In this document: positions 42,608-50,917 of the stretch, in pieces
How the letters are laid out: every line of letters begins with the position of its first letter
Numbering within the stretch: position 1 is the first letter of the stretch
From: Hamadaea flava
GTDB taxonomy: Bacteria; Actinomycetota; Actinomycetes; Mycobacteriales; Micromonosporaceae
Assembly (NCBI RefSeq): GCF_024172085.1
Contig: NZ_JAMZDZ010000001.1
Coordinates: 5,952,001 to 6,016,000 of the forward strand
Direction: 5' to 3'
Length of the DNA: 64,000 nt
The notes under the pieces: generated by a model
Told to the model about the DNA's origin: nothing
The model's database searches: none
What the model saw: only the letters and a program-made list of their open reading frames with translations
Position numbers and translations under genes: made by a program

Positions 42608-43795
42608 TCAGTCGGGGAGCATGGGCATCTCCAGCCCGGGGCCCTTGCCGACAAGCACCCCACGCGTGACGGAGCTGCTGCCGAACCGATCCCGGACCGC
42701 GTCCAGCGCCCCGTCGAGGGCCACCCGGTCGGGGGTGCCGAAGGGCAGTTCGAGCTGCATGAAATCTTGGTTCTCCAGGTTGCCGACGCTGATCCCGAGC
42801 AGCGTCAGGCCGCGTACGGCGATCATGGGTCGCACGGCGGTCAGCAGAGTCCGAGCGGCGGCGAGGATCTCCTCGGTCTGCACGGTGGGGCGGCTGAGCG
42901 TACGCGATCGGGTGGCTCGGGTGAAGTCGCGGAAACGCATCCGCAGCACCACCGTCCGGCCTGGCCGGTCCGCTTTGCGCATCCGCCGGGTGACCCGGTC
43001 GACCAGCCCGGCCAGCGTCGCGTCGAGTTCCTCGTAGGACTGATGGCCCCGGCCGAGGGCCCGTTGGGCGCCCATCGAGCCGCGGCGGCGGCCGGTCACC
43101 ACGCGGCGGGCGTCCTTGTTGTGGGCCAGCGCCCACAGGTGCCGGCCGGCATGCCCACCGAGGATCGAGACCAACGCCGCCTCGCCGATCCGGGCGACGT
43201 GCGCGACGGTGCGAATGCCGCGTTCGGCCAGCTTGGCCGCGGTCACCGGGCCGACGCCCCAGAGCATCTGGACCGGCAGCGGATGCAGGAACTCCAGTTC
43301 GCGATCGGGCTCGACGGCCAGGATCCCGTCCGGTTTGGCGACGCGGCTGGCCACCTTGGCGAGGAACTTCGTCCGGGCGATCCCGACCGTGATCGGCAGT
43401 CCCACCCGGTCCAGAACGTCGGCGCGCAGGCGTACGGCGATCTGGGTCGGCGTGCCGCTGATCTTCCGGAGCCCGCCGACCTCGAGGAACGCCTCGTCGA
43501 TCGAGATCGGCTCGACCAGCGGCGTGGTGTCCCGGAACACTTCGAAGACAGCCTTGCTGGCCTGCGAGTACGCCGACATCCGGGGTTCGAGCACGATGGC
43601 GTCCGGGCAGAGCAGGCGGGCCTGACGACCGTTCATCGCTGTGCGTACCCCTCGGGCTTTGGCCTCGTAGCTGCACGCGAGCACGACACCGTGCCCCACG
43701 ATGACCGGCTTGCCGCGGAGCGCGGGTCGATCGCGCTGCTCGACCGACGCGTAGAAGGCGTCGAGGTCGGCGTGCAGAATCGAGGCGCCCTCCAT
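42608..43795 (-). CDS. dinB: DNA polymerase IV (Y-family translesion polymerase)
   Basis: 395 residues. Catalytic carboxylates are in [15 protein letters not shown] and [10 protein letters not shown]; the palm/fingers ([15 protein letters not shown]), the thumb HhH motif ([17 protein letters not shown]) and the little-finger domain ([15 protein letters not shown]) follow. ATG at 43795 is chosen because TATGAT lies 6 bases upstream and a LexA box lies just behind it. The C-terminus lacks a clear beta-clamp motif beyond MQLELPF, which may serve as one. SOS-induced, error-prone bypass of damaged bases is the expected role. Confidence 0.95.
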   Translation of the reverse strand: MEGASILHADLDAFYASVEQRDRPALRGKPVIVGHGVVLACSYEAKARGVRTAMNGRQARLLCPDAIVLEPRMSAYSQASKAVFEVFRDTTPLVEPISIDEAFLEVGGLRKISGTPTQIAVRLRADVLDRVGLPITVGIARTKFLAKVASRVAKPDGILAVEPDRELEFLHPLPVQMLWGVGPVTAAKLAERGIRTVAHVARIGEAALVSILGGHAGRHLWALAHNKDARRVVTGRRRGSMGAQRALGRGHQSYEELDATLAGLVDRVTRRMRKADRPGRTVVLRMRFRDFTRATRSRTLSRPTVQTEEILAAARTLLTAVRPMIAVRGLTLLGISVGNLENQDFMQLELPFGTPDRVALDGALDAVRDRFGSSSVTRGVLVGKGPGLEMPMLPD

Positions 43796-43807
43796 TCCCG
43801 GATCATA

Positions 43808-43819
43808 GAACAAATGTTC
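43808..43819. promoter_or_regulatory. LexA (SOS) box of dinB
   Basis: GAACAAATGTTC fits the GAAC-N4-GTTC core recognised by LexA of actinobacteria and Bacillus. It lies directly upstream of the TATGAT -10 box of dinB (complement of 43802-43807), so bound LexA would block the promoter. The divergent acyl-CoA-binding gene starts 30 bases away. Confidence 0.85.
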
Positions 43820-43848
43820 GACACAAGGGTAGCGATAGGCTGACGACC

Positions 43849-44109
43849 ATGTCTGTCACCGACGACTTCGCGCAGGCCCAGGCCGACGTCAAGCAGCTGC
43901 CGACGCGCCCGGGCAACGATGTCCTGCTCCAGCTCTACGCGCTCTACAAGCAGGGCAGCCAGGGCGACGCGACCGGCAAGCGGCCGGGCATGTTCGACCT
44001 GGTCGGCCGGGCCAAGTTCGACGCCTGGAGCGAGCTGGCCGGCACGGATCAGGAAGCCGCGCAGACCCGCTACATCGAGCTGGTGAAAAAGCTCCAGTCT
44101 GAGGACTGA
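43849..44109 (+). CDS. Acyl-CoA-binding protein (ACBP)
   Basis: 86 residues, the normal length of a free-standing ACBP. The signature YALYKQGSQGDATGKRPGMF and FDLVGRAKFDAWSELAG is complete, as are the helices that form the four-helix bundle. It binds and carries long-chain acyl-CoA in the cytoplasm. TAGGCT lies exactly 7 bases before the ATG, with no Shine-Dalgarno sequence. Its 3' end overlaps the convergent methyltransferase gene by 40 bases. Confidence 0.93.
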   Translation: MSVTDDFAQAQADVKQLPTRPGNDVLLQLYALYKQGSQGDATGKRPGMFDLVGRAKFDAWSELAGTDQEAAQTRYIELVKKLQSED

Positions 44110-44867
44110 CCGATCGCGACGGTCGCGCCGAGGTCGTCGTCGACCGCGATCTCGGTGCGGAAACCCCCGTCGACCAGCGCCGCTTCCGTCACTCGGGCCT
44201 GCTCGTCGCTCGTCTCGATGAGGACCCGGCCGCCCAGCTTGAGCCACGCGCGAGCGCCGGCGGCCACGCGGCGGTGGATCGTCACGCCGTCCGGGCCGCC
44301 GTCGAGCGCGGCGCGCGGCTCGTGGTCACGCGCCTCCGGCGGCATCAACGCGATCTGGTCGCTCGGGACATAAGGCGCGTTCACCGCGAGCACGTCGACG
44401 CGCCCCAGCAGCTCGCGGGGCAGGGCTTCGAACAGATCTCCTTGATACGCGTGAAGCAGCGCACCGGTCAGGTTGGTCCGGGCGCAGCGCACCGCGACGG
44501 GATCGACGTCGGCGGCGTACACCTCGACGCCGGGGACGAATTCGGCGACGGCCCGCCCGACTGCGCCGGTGCCGCAGCAGAGGTCTACGACGATCGAGCC
44601 GGGCCGGGCGTACGCGGCGGCCTGCCGGGCAAGGAATTCGGTGCGCCGGCGTGGCACGAAGACCCCGGGTTCGACGAGAATCCGCAGTCCACAGAACTCC
44701 GCCCAGCCGAGGATCTGCTCCAGCGGCTCGCCGTCCTCCCGGCGGCGCAGCAGACCGTCGACGGCGGCGGGATCGGCCTCGGCGAGGATCAACTCGGCCT
44801 CGTCCTCGGCGAAGACGCAACCAGCGGACCGCAGCCGGGCCACGGCTTGGGTGAACGTGACAGCCAT
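44070..44867 (-). CDS. PrmC/HemK-like protein glutamine methyltransferase
   Basis: 265 residues. N-terminal helices and PLEQILGWAEFCGLRILVEPGVFVPRRRTE match the PrmC entry, then SAM motif I VVDLCCGTGAVG. The catalytic NPPY motif reads NAPY (VLAVNAPYVPSDQI), a change seen in the actinobacterial side branch of this family; true PrmC has NPPY. The substrate may therefore not be a release factor. No clear Shine-Dalgarno sequence; TAGGGT lies 9 bases upstream. Confidence 0.88.
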   Translation of the reverse strand: MAVTFTQAVARLRSAGCVFAEDEAELILAEADPAAVDGLLRRREDGEPLEQILGWAEFCGLRILVEPGVFVPRRRTEFLARQAAAYARPGSIVVDLCCGTGAVGRAVAEFVPGVEVYAADVDPVAVRCARTNLTGALLHAYQGDLFEALPRELLGRVDVLAVNAPYVPSDQIALMPPEARDHEPRAALDGGPDGVTIHRRVAAGARAWLKLGGRVLIETSDEQARVTEAALVDGGFRTEIAVDDDLGATVAIGQSSDWSFFTSSM

Positions 44868-44906
44868 CGCATACGTACCCTACTCGTGCGTATTAGAGTG
44901 CCCGGC

Positions 44907-45683
44907 ATGGTCTCCGAGCGGGTGCAGAGCCAGGTCTTCGGCGAGGTGGCGACCGACTACGACGACGTCCGGCCGGGCTACCCGGTCGAGATCGCCGACC
45001 GGATCCTGGCGTACGCGGGCCGTCGCCCGGCCGCGATCGCCGAGGTGGGTGCCGGCACCGGCAAGGGCACCGAGGTGCTGCGTACGCTCGACGCCCCGAT
45101 CACCTGCGTCGAGCCGGACGCCGCGATGGCGGGTGTGCTGCGGCGCCGGTTCCACGACGACGAGTTCGTGGCGATCGAGGTCAGCCGGTTCGAGGACTGG
45201 CCACCGCCGGCCGACGGCGTCGATCTGCTGGCCAGTGCTCAGGCGTGGCACTGGGTGAGCCACCAGACGCGTACGCGACTGGCCGCCGAGGCGCTGGCTC
45301 CGGGCGGTGTCATCGCCTTGTTCGCCCACGACTTCGGGTTCGACGAGGACACCGCCACCGCGATGCAGAACGTCTACCTCAAGCACGCCCCGGAGATCGC
45401 CCACGGCGTACCGGCCAATCTCCACCCCGACGTGTTCCACCCGGACGAGTTGCGGACGTCGCCGCTGTTCAGCGACTTCGAGCAGCAGGAGGTGATCCGG
45501 GTCGTGCCCTTTCCGACCCCGCGTTACCTACGGCTGCTGTCGACCTTCTCCAACCACCGCATGCTGCCCGAGCAGCGGCGATCCCAGCTGCACGAGGCGA
45601 TCGCCAAGCTCATCGACGGCCGCGGCGGGGTGCTGCATCAGCAGCTGACGACCGGCCTGATCCTCGCGCGCCGGGCAGCCTGA
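44907..45683 (+). CDS. Class I SAM-dependent methyltransferase
   Basis: 258 residues. DYDDVRPGYP at the start, SAM motif I in IAEVGAGTGKGTEVL, acidic residue in CVEPDAAM, and SAQAWHWVS resemble the small trans-aconitate/ubiquinone-type methyltransferases; substrate unknown. TAGAGT lies 7 bases before the ATG with no Shine-Dalgarno sequence. Its end overlaps the convergent DUF1232 gene by 74 bases. Confidence 0.9.
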   Translation: MVSERVQSQVFGEVATDYDDVRPGYPVEIADRILAYAGRRPAAIAEVGAGTGKGTEVLRTLDAPITCVEPDAAMAGVLRRRFHDDEFVAIEVSRFEDWPPPADGVDLLASAQAWHWVSHQTRTRLAAEALAPGGVIALFAHDFGFDEDTATAMQNVYLKHAPEIAHGVPANLHPDVFHPDELRTSPLFSDFEQQEVIRVVPFPTPRYLRLLSTFSNHRMLPEQRRSQLHEAIAKLIDGRGGVLHQQLTTGLILARRAA

Positions 45684-45969
45684 CCGGTACGCCCGCCGCC
45701 CGCCGCTTCCGGAGCAGGTGGGTCAGGTAGAGCAGGGCGGCGGTGAGCACACCCATGTCGTCGAGGTAGATCGGATCGGGCAGCAGATCCACCGGCAGGA
45801 TCGTGTAGACCAGCGCGCCCCAGAAGGCGACCTTCCCGCCGGTGCCGAGGTCGCCCAGCATGCGCTTGGTCACGAAGAGCTTGCGCGCCAAGCGGATCGC
45901 GCCGTACAACGTGGCCAGCGCGATGACGCCGGCGATGACTCCGACGACGATCCAGGCTTCCCGGGACAT
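45610..45969 (-). CDS. YkvA-type (DUF1232) membrane protein
   Basis: 119 residues. An N-terminal membrane helix (about 5-25) is followed by the DUF1232 core FWGALVYTILPVDLLPDPIYLDDMGVLTAALLYL. The Arg-rich tail is encoded in the overlap with the methyltransferase gene, so its sequence may be constrained by the other strand. Function unknown. TACGCT lies 7 bases upstream of the ATG. Confidence 0.88.
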   Translation of the reverse strand: MSREAWIVVGVIAGVIALATLYGAIRLARKLFVTKRMLGDLGTGGKVAFWGALVYTILPVDLLPDPIYLDDMGVLTAALLYLTHLLRKRRAAGVPVRLPGARGSGRSSAADAAPRRGRR

Positions 45970-45999
45970 GGCGCTGAGCGTACCCAGAACCGGCTTGCG

Positions 46000-46491
46000 T
46001 CATGCCAACGCCGACATGACGACCTCCCGCGCGGCTTGTAGCTGGGCTTCGGTGGCGGCGGGCAGGGCGTCCTCCCAGACCGGGAGCGCGTAGCGAGTCG
46101 CCTCCAGCATGCCCAGCGGCCGGGGCATGAACCAGACGTGGAAGTGCGCCGCGCCGTCGCCCCAGCGGTAGAGGTGCACGCGGCCTACATCCGGAAGTGC
46201 AAGGATCGCGCGCTCGACGCGGGCTGTCACCCGGCCGAAGTCGGCGGCCAGTTCCTCCGGCAGATCCGCGAACGAGTCCACATGGACCCGGGAGGCCAAC
46301 CAGAGTGTGCCGGGCAGGCTGCCGCCCACCGGCTCGTGCAGCACCCAGTTCGCGTCGGACCAGATGCCGTCGTCCTGGTCGCAGATGCGGCACGGTTCGC
46401 CGCCGGGCTCACCGCGGCGGGGCGGCTCGGGAATGGTTCGAGGTCCGGGCTCTACCGGGGTGAGCGGCCCGGCGAAGGGAAGTCTCATCAT
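46000..46491 (-). CDS. HIT-like phosphohydrolase-fold protein
   Basis: 163 residues. It has a possible metal-binding CRICDQDD near residue 35, a long central helix, and GDGAAHFHVWFMPRP where HIT proteins carry H-x-H-x-H, so only part of the catalytic triad is left. It may bind nucleotides without full hydrolase activity. CATGCT lies 6 bases before the first of two adjacent ATG codons. Divergent from the TetR gene. Confidence 0.75.
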   Translation of the reverse strand: MMRLPFAGPLTPVEPGPRTIPEPPRRGEPGGEPCRICDQDDGIWSDANWVLHEPVGGSLPGTLWLASRVHVDSFADLPEELAADFGRVTARVERAILALPDVGRVHLYRWGDGAAHFHVWFMPRPLGMLEATRYALPVWEDALPAATEAQLQAAREVVMSALA

Positions 46492-46565
46492 TCCGTCAGC
46501 ATGCGCCGAGGACGCCGGTCGATGCAATGCTTGCGTTCAGAAAATGCAACGGCTATGTTTCATTC

Positions 46566-47111
46566 GTGAAGGAGGATCTCCACGAGGCGACCGTCGCGGT
46601 GCTGGCCGATGTCGGGTGGGACGGACTGACCCTGGAACGGGTCGCCGACAAGGCCGGCCGATCGCGGGTGACGCTGTGGCGCAACGGCGTGACCCGGGAG
46701 AGCCTGCTGGACGGGTTGCTCAAACGGCTGGCGGCGGACTACCGCGACGCGATGCTGCCGGTGCTCACCGCCGGCGGCGACCCGGCCGAGCGGCTGCGCA
46801 AGACGATGAACGCGCTCTGCGACGTCGTCGACGCGCACGCGGACGTGCTGACCCTGTCCGACGAGATGTTCCACCGGGCGGCCGCGACGGCGGACCTCCC
46901 GATGCGGTTCCTCGACCCGTTCGTCGCGGTGCTTCGCGACGCCCGGGCGGCGGGCCGGCTGCTCGGCAAGGGCACCGACCTGGATCGGGCCGACATCCTG
47001 TTCAACGCGGTCGCCTGGACCTACCTGCACCTGCGCGCCCGGCACGCCTGGACCCCGGCGAAAGCGCGTACCCACCTGCTGCCGATGCTGATCGAAGGGA
47101 CCGTCCGATGA
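46566..47111 (+). CDS. TetR-family regulator
   Basis: 181 residues from a GTG; TATGTT lies 6 bases upstream, so the message is probably leaderless. HTH: VGWDGLTLERVADKAGRSRVTLWRNGVTRESLL. The all-helical C-terminal domain binds an unknown ligand. Around 46531-46550, TTGC and GCAA halves form a possible operator. It overlaps the methyltransferase gene by ATGA; the methyltransferase may be its target or work on the same ligand. Confidence 0.9.
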   Translation: MKEDLHEATVAVLADVGWDGLTLERVADKAGRSRVTLWRNGVTRESLLDGLLKRLAADYRDAMLPVLTAGGDPAERLRKTMNALCDVVDAHADVLTLSDEMFHRAAATADLPMRFLDPFVAVLRDARAAGRLLGKGTDLDRADILFNAVAWTYLHLRARHAWTPAKARTHLLPMLIEGTVR

Positions 47112-47659
47112 ACTCGCTGCACGACGCGTACTGCTCCAGCCCTGAGTGGGCCGAGATCCTGGTCGGCGAGGTGCTGCCCTGGGGCCTGGCGGGGTTGCCG
47201 GAGCCGGAGTACGCCGTCGAACTCGGCGGCGGCTTCGGAGCGAGTACGGCGTACCTGCTGGACTGGGCCCGGCGGCTGACCGTGATCGAGGCCGACGCGA
47301 CCCTCGCCGCCGGGCTGACCGCCAGGTTCCCCACCGTCGACGTACGCCACGCCGACGCGCGCCGAGTCCCGTTGGCCGACGGCGTCGCCGACGCGGTCGT
47401 GTGCTTCACGATGCTGCACCACGTCACCCCGCCGGCCGCCCAGGACGAGTTGTTCTTCGAGGCGGCCCGGCTGCTGCGGCCGGGCGGCTGGTTCGCCGGG
47501 ACCGACAGCGTGGCGTCGGACCGGCTGCGGGAGTTCCACGATGGGGATGTCTACGAGCCGCTCGACCCCCAAACCCTCCCCGTACGCCTGATGGCGGCCG
47601 GGTTCGGCGAGGTGGACGTCGAGGTCGGCGACCGGTTGCGGTTCCGCGCCCGGCGCTGA
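47108..47659 (+). CDS. SAM-dependent methyltransferase in a TetR operon
   Basis: 183 residues. YAVELGGGFGAST (motif I), LTVIEADATLAAGL, DGVADAVVCFTMLHHV and LLRPGGWFAGTDSV mark a class I methyltransferase with a short C-terminal cap. Substrate unknown. Co-translated with the TetR gene. Confidence 0.9.
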   Translation: MNSLHDAYCSSPEWAEILVGEVLPWGLAGLPEPEYAVELGGGFGASTAYLLDWARRLTVIEADATLAAGLTARFPTVDVRHADARRVPLADGVADAVVCFTMLHHVTPPAAQDELFFEAARLLRPGGWFAGTDSVASDRLREFHDGDVYEPLDPQTLPVRLMAAGFGEVDVEVGDRLRFRARR

Positions 47660-47699
47660 GGCCTTGCCGCGTCCGGCTGGACGTGCATACTCAGCGAAT

Positions 47700-48635
47700 A
47701 TGGAGCCAGAACGTCCGGAGATCGGCCGGGACCTCGCGCACGCGTTGCGGACCGGCCCCTTCTCGGCGGCCCTCCATCTGGCCATCGAGGATCGCGGCCT
47801 GCGTCTGGAGGAGATCCAGGAGAAGCTGGCCGCGGCGGGGGTGACCGTCAGCCTCACCACGTTGAGCTATTGGCGGCGGGGACGCAGCCGGCCCGAGCGG
47901 CCGGATTCCATGAAGGCGGTCCGGCTGCTGGAGGAGATCCTGGCGCTGCCGCCGGAGTCGCTGATCGCCCAGCTCGGCCCGCGCCGTCCGCGCGGCCGCT
48001 GGCTCACCCAGCCGCCGGGCACGTTGGACATCGACCGGTTGTTCGAGGACGCCACCAGCGTCTCGCGGATGATCGGCGAGCTGGACCGATGGCTCAACCA
48101 TGAACTGACCCGGCTGAGTCTGCACGACCTCTATCTGGTCGGCGGCGACCGGCAGGAGATCAGCCTGACCTGCCGCCAGGTGCTGCGGTCCAACGTGGAT
48201 CGGCTGAGCCGCACGGTCGGCATCTTCCGCACCGACGACCTGAAAGCGTTCACCGACATCCGGGCGCTGCGCAACTGCCGGCTCGGCCGAGTGCGTACCG
48301 ACGCGGCGTCGGGCCTGCTGGCCGCCGAGATCATCTTCGACCGCATGCTCGCCCGGGGCGACACCGTGGTCATCGAGTACGCCTTCCTCAGCGACTCGGC
48401 GACGCCGACCGAGACGTACTACCGCGGCTTCAACGTGCCCGTCAGCGAATACGTCCTGGAGGTGCAGTTCGATCAGCGGGCGGTCCCGGCGCGGTGCTAC
48501 CGCTATGAGCGCCGGGCGATCCACGCGCCGGACCAAGGCGTACGCGAGATCTGGATCGGCTCGACGCACGGGGCTCACCTGGTCGCCTCCGACGTCCCGC
48601 CGGGCATCGTGGGGATGCGCTGGGAATGGGAATAG
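47700..48635 (+). CDS. XRE-type HTH regulator with unknown C-terminal domain
   Basis: 311 residues. HTH: LRLEEIQEKLAAAGVTVSLTTLSYWRRGRSRPERP (about 34-68), followed by a leucine-rich stretch (LLEEILALPPESL). The C-terminal half (about 125-311) is a beta-rich domain with IRALRNCRLGRVRTD and VVIEYAFLSDS, and probably senses a ligand. This pairing occurs in actinobacterial regulators of unknown function. ATG at 47700 lacks a Shine-Dalgarno sequence and has only a poor -10 (TACTCA). Confidence 0.75.
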   Translation: MEPERPEIGRDLAHALRTGPFSAALHLAIEDRGLRLEEIQEKLAAAGVTVSLTTLSYWRRGRSRPERPDSMKAVRLLEEILALPPESLIAQLGPRRPRGRWLTQPPGTLDIDRLFEDATSVSRMIGELDRWLNHELTRLSLHDLYLVGGDRQEISLTCRQVLRSNVDRLSRTVGIFRTDDLKAFTDIRALRNCRLGRVRTDAASGLLAAEIIFDRMLARGDTVVIEYAFLSDSATPTETYYRGFNVPVSEYVLEVQFDQRAVPARCYRYERRAIHAPDQGVREIWIGSTHGAHLVASDVPPGIVGMRWEWE

Positions 48636-48644
48636 GACGCGATG

Positions 48645-48679
48645 GGTGGGCGGCCTCCCTCGTGAGGAGGCCGCCCACC
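48645..48679. terminator. Bidirectional terminator hairpin
   Basis: Perfect 14-base stem GGTGGGCGGCCTCC / GGAGGCCGCCCACC with a 7-base loop between convergent genes. Confidence 0.9.
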
Positions 48680-48686
48680 ACACCGG

Positions 48687-50642
48687 TCAGGCGACGTTCA
48701 GCGTGACGTCGTCGACGACGAAGCTGGTCTGCAACGACCAGTCCTCGATCCCGGTGAACGTGAGGGTGACCGTCTGCCCGGCGAACTGCGCCAGGTTCAC
48801 GGTCCGCTCGGCGTACGCCGAATTCGCATTGAGGTTGGAGTAGCCGGCCACCGTCGTGCTGCCCACGGTCACGGCGAAGGTGTCGTAGACGACGCTCTCC
48901 GTCTCGGCCGTGGTGATCCGCAGCCAGAACTTCAGGGTGGCGGTGCAGCCGGCCGGGATGGTCACCGACTGCGACAGCGTGTCGGTGTGGGCCGAGCCGC
49001 GCCCGCCGAACCACGCGTTGCGGGTGCCGGTCCGGGCCGGGTACTCCGGCCAGGTGCCGACGACGTACTGCGAAGCCGTCCACGGGCTCGTCCCGCTCTC
49101 GAACCCGCCGTTGCCGACGAGCTGCGCCGGGGTGCAGCCACCGCCGGTGCCGACCGTCCAGGTGAACTGGGCGGACCCGGTCTTGCTCGCCGAGTCGGTG
49201 ACGGTGACGGTGACGGTCGACGTCCCAGCCGTGGTCGGCGTACCGGTGATCCGGCCGGTCGACGAGCCGATGGACAGCCCGGCCGGCAATCCGCTCGCGC
49301 TCCAGGTGTAGGGACTCGTCCCGCCACTGGCCGACAGTTGCAGGTCGACGGCCTGCCCGACCGCGGTGCTCTGGTTGCCCGGGCTGGTCACCGACGGGCT
49401 GCCGGGGTCGCCGCCGCCGATGAATCCGGTGTACAGCAACACATTCGGCGAACCGCTGCCGGGACTGGTGATCTTCCCGGTGGTGCCGTTGGTCACCAGC
49501 GCGTTGCGTACCTGGGCGGGGGTGGCCGACGGGTTCGCCCCGAGGTAGAGGGCGGCGGACCCGGTCACGTGCGGCGAGGCCATGGAGGTGCCGGTCATGG
49601 TCGCGCTGCCGGTGTTGCTGGAGTAGGACGCCGACACGATGCTCGTGCCCGGCGCGAACAAGTCCAGGCAAGAGCCGTAGTTGCTCGTGCTGTTGCGCGC
49701 GTCGGCGTTGGTGCTGTTGCCGACCGTGATCGCGGCGGAGACGCCCTGCGGGCTGTAGTAGCAGGCGTCGTCGCCGGAGTTCCCGGCCGCCTCGACGAAC
49801 TGCACGCCCGACGAGATCAGGTTGTTCACCGCGCTGTCCATGGCGGCGCTGCTGCACCGGCTCTGGCAGCCGATGCTGTAGTTGGCCACGGCGGGCTTCT
49901 GGGCGTTGGCGCGTACCCAGTCGATGCCCGCGATCAAGTCGTCGTTGGTGCCACTGCCTTGGCAGTTCAGGACACGAACGGACACGAGCGACGCCTTCTT
50001 GGCGATGCCGTAGGTGGTGCCGACCGCCGTGCCGGCCACGTGCGTACCGTGGCCGTGGCAGTCCTGCGGCGTGCTGTCGTTGTCCACCATGTCCACGCCC
50101 TGCTTCACCCGGCCGGTGAAGTCGGTGTGACTGGCGTTGAGCCCGGTGTCCAAGATGTACACGGTGACGCCCTGGCCCGGGTTGGCCGGATAGGTGAACG
50201 TCTGGTTCAGCGGCAGGTTCCGCTGGTCGATGCGGTCGTCGCCCCAGTTCGGCGGGTTGTTCTGCGTGTCCAGTACGCCGATCCGCTGCACCTGTTCGAC
50301 GTAGGCCACGGCGGGATCGGCCGCCAGCTTCCGGGCTTGCGCCTCAGCCAGGTTCGCCGAGAAGCCGTGTAACCCGGCGGAGTAGACGTGCCGGGTCTGC
50401 CCGCCGAAGCGGGCACTCAGGTCGCGGGCGCTCACTGCGATGGCCGCGGGGGTAGCGGCGGCCAGTGCGGTGTCCTTCAGCGCCACGATGTAGCGGCCCG
50501 GAACGGCGTACGGGCTGTCGGCCGCCCGGATGACGCCGGTCGGCTCGGCGGACGGGGATGCCGACGCCGTTGCGGCGGGGGTGACTGTGGTGGCGAGCGC
50601 CAGCAACAGCGTCGCGGCCACGGTGGGGGTGCGATGTGCCAA
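48687..50642 (-). CDS. Secreted subtilisin-like serine protease (S8) with Ig-like and C-terminal beta domains
   Basis: 651 residues from a TTG at 50642: GGAGGAGG lies 5 bases upstream and the signal peptide starts right there, so longer upstream starts are rejected. Signal peptide, then an I9 propeptide ([13 protein letters not shown]...[11 protein letters not shown]), then the S8 domain with Asp in VYILDTGLN, His in [10 protein letters not shown] and Ser in [11 protein letters not shown] putative Ig-like repeat ([20 protein letters not shown]) and a CBM-like beta-sandwich ([14 protein letters not shown]) follow. Secreted proteolysis; divergent from the GH8 gene. Confidence 0.95.
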   Translation of the reverse strand: MAHRTPTVAATLLLALATTVTPAATASASPSAEPTGVIRAADSPYAVPGRYIVALKDTALAAATPAAIAVSARDLSARFGGQTRHVYSAGLHGFSANLAEAQARKLAADPAVAYVEQVQRIGVLDTQNNPPNWGDDRIDQRNLPLNQTFTYPANPGQGVTVYILDTGLNASHTDFTGRVKQGVDMVDNDSTPQDCHGHGTHVAGTAVGTTYGIAKKASLVSVRVLNCQGSGTNDDLIAGIDWVRANAQKPAVANYSIGCQSRCSSAAMDSAVNNLISSGVQFVEAAGNSGDDACYYSPQGVSAAITVGNSTNADARNSTSNYGSCLDLFAPGTSIVSASYSSNTGSATMTGTSMASPHVTGSAALYLGANPSATPAQVRNALVTNGTTGKITSPGSGSPNVLLYTGFIGGGDPGSPSVTSPGNQSTAVGQAVDLQLSASGGTSPYTWSASGLPAGLSIGSSTGRITGTPTTAGTSTVTVTVTDSASKTGSAQFTWTVGTGGGCTPAQLVGNGGFESGTSPWTASQYVVGTWPEYPARTGTRNAWFGGRGSAHTDTLSQSVTIPAGCTATLKFWLRITTAETESVVYDTFAVTVGSTTVAGYSNLNANSAYAERTVNLAQFAGQTVTLTFTGIEDWSLQTSFVVDDVTLNVA

Positions 50643-50860
50643 GGGTTCCTCCTCCCAAGACGCCCCCTGCGGCTTCTGGGGTCGGCCCACCGTCCTTACT
50701 GGCTGTTTCGAGCGGAGGGCCGGCCCCGCGGCCGGGTCTTCCTGGCGCCGACCGCGAGGGGCTGGCGGAAAACGTAGGACTCGGTGAATCCACGGTGACA
50801 GGTCGTTTAACAGCGGTCGCGGGATCGGCGTCGCAAAACTGTTTATGAGATCGACATCCA

Positions 50861-50900
50861 TTGACACTTCGATAATGGTTAGGCAAACTGTCTAACCATT
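50861..50900 (+). promoter_or_regulatory. Promoter with 27-base palindromic operator for the GH8 gene
   Basis: TTGACA (50861-50866) and CAAACT (50884-50889) are 17 bases apart. Perfect 9-base arms AATGGTTAG and CTAACCATT, spaced by 9 bases (50874-50900), span the -10. A repressor bound here would silence the GH8 gene and perhaps the divergent protease. The operator is unlike the CebR box at 4032. Confidence 0.75.
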
Positions 50901-50917
50901 CGAGCTCTGGAGGTCAG

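Noticed and set aside
50643-50867. N-terminal extension of the S8 protease
   Set aside because: The extension has no ribosome binding site and would bury the signal peptide; the TTG at 50642 has both.
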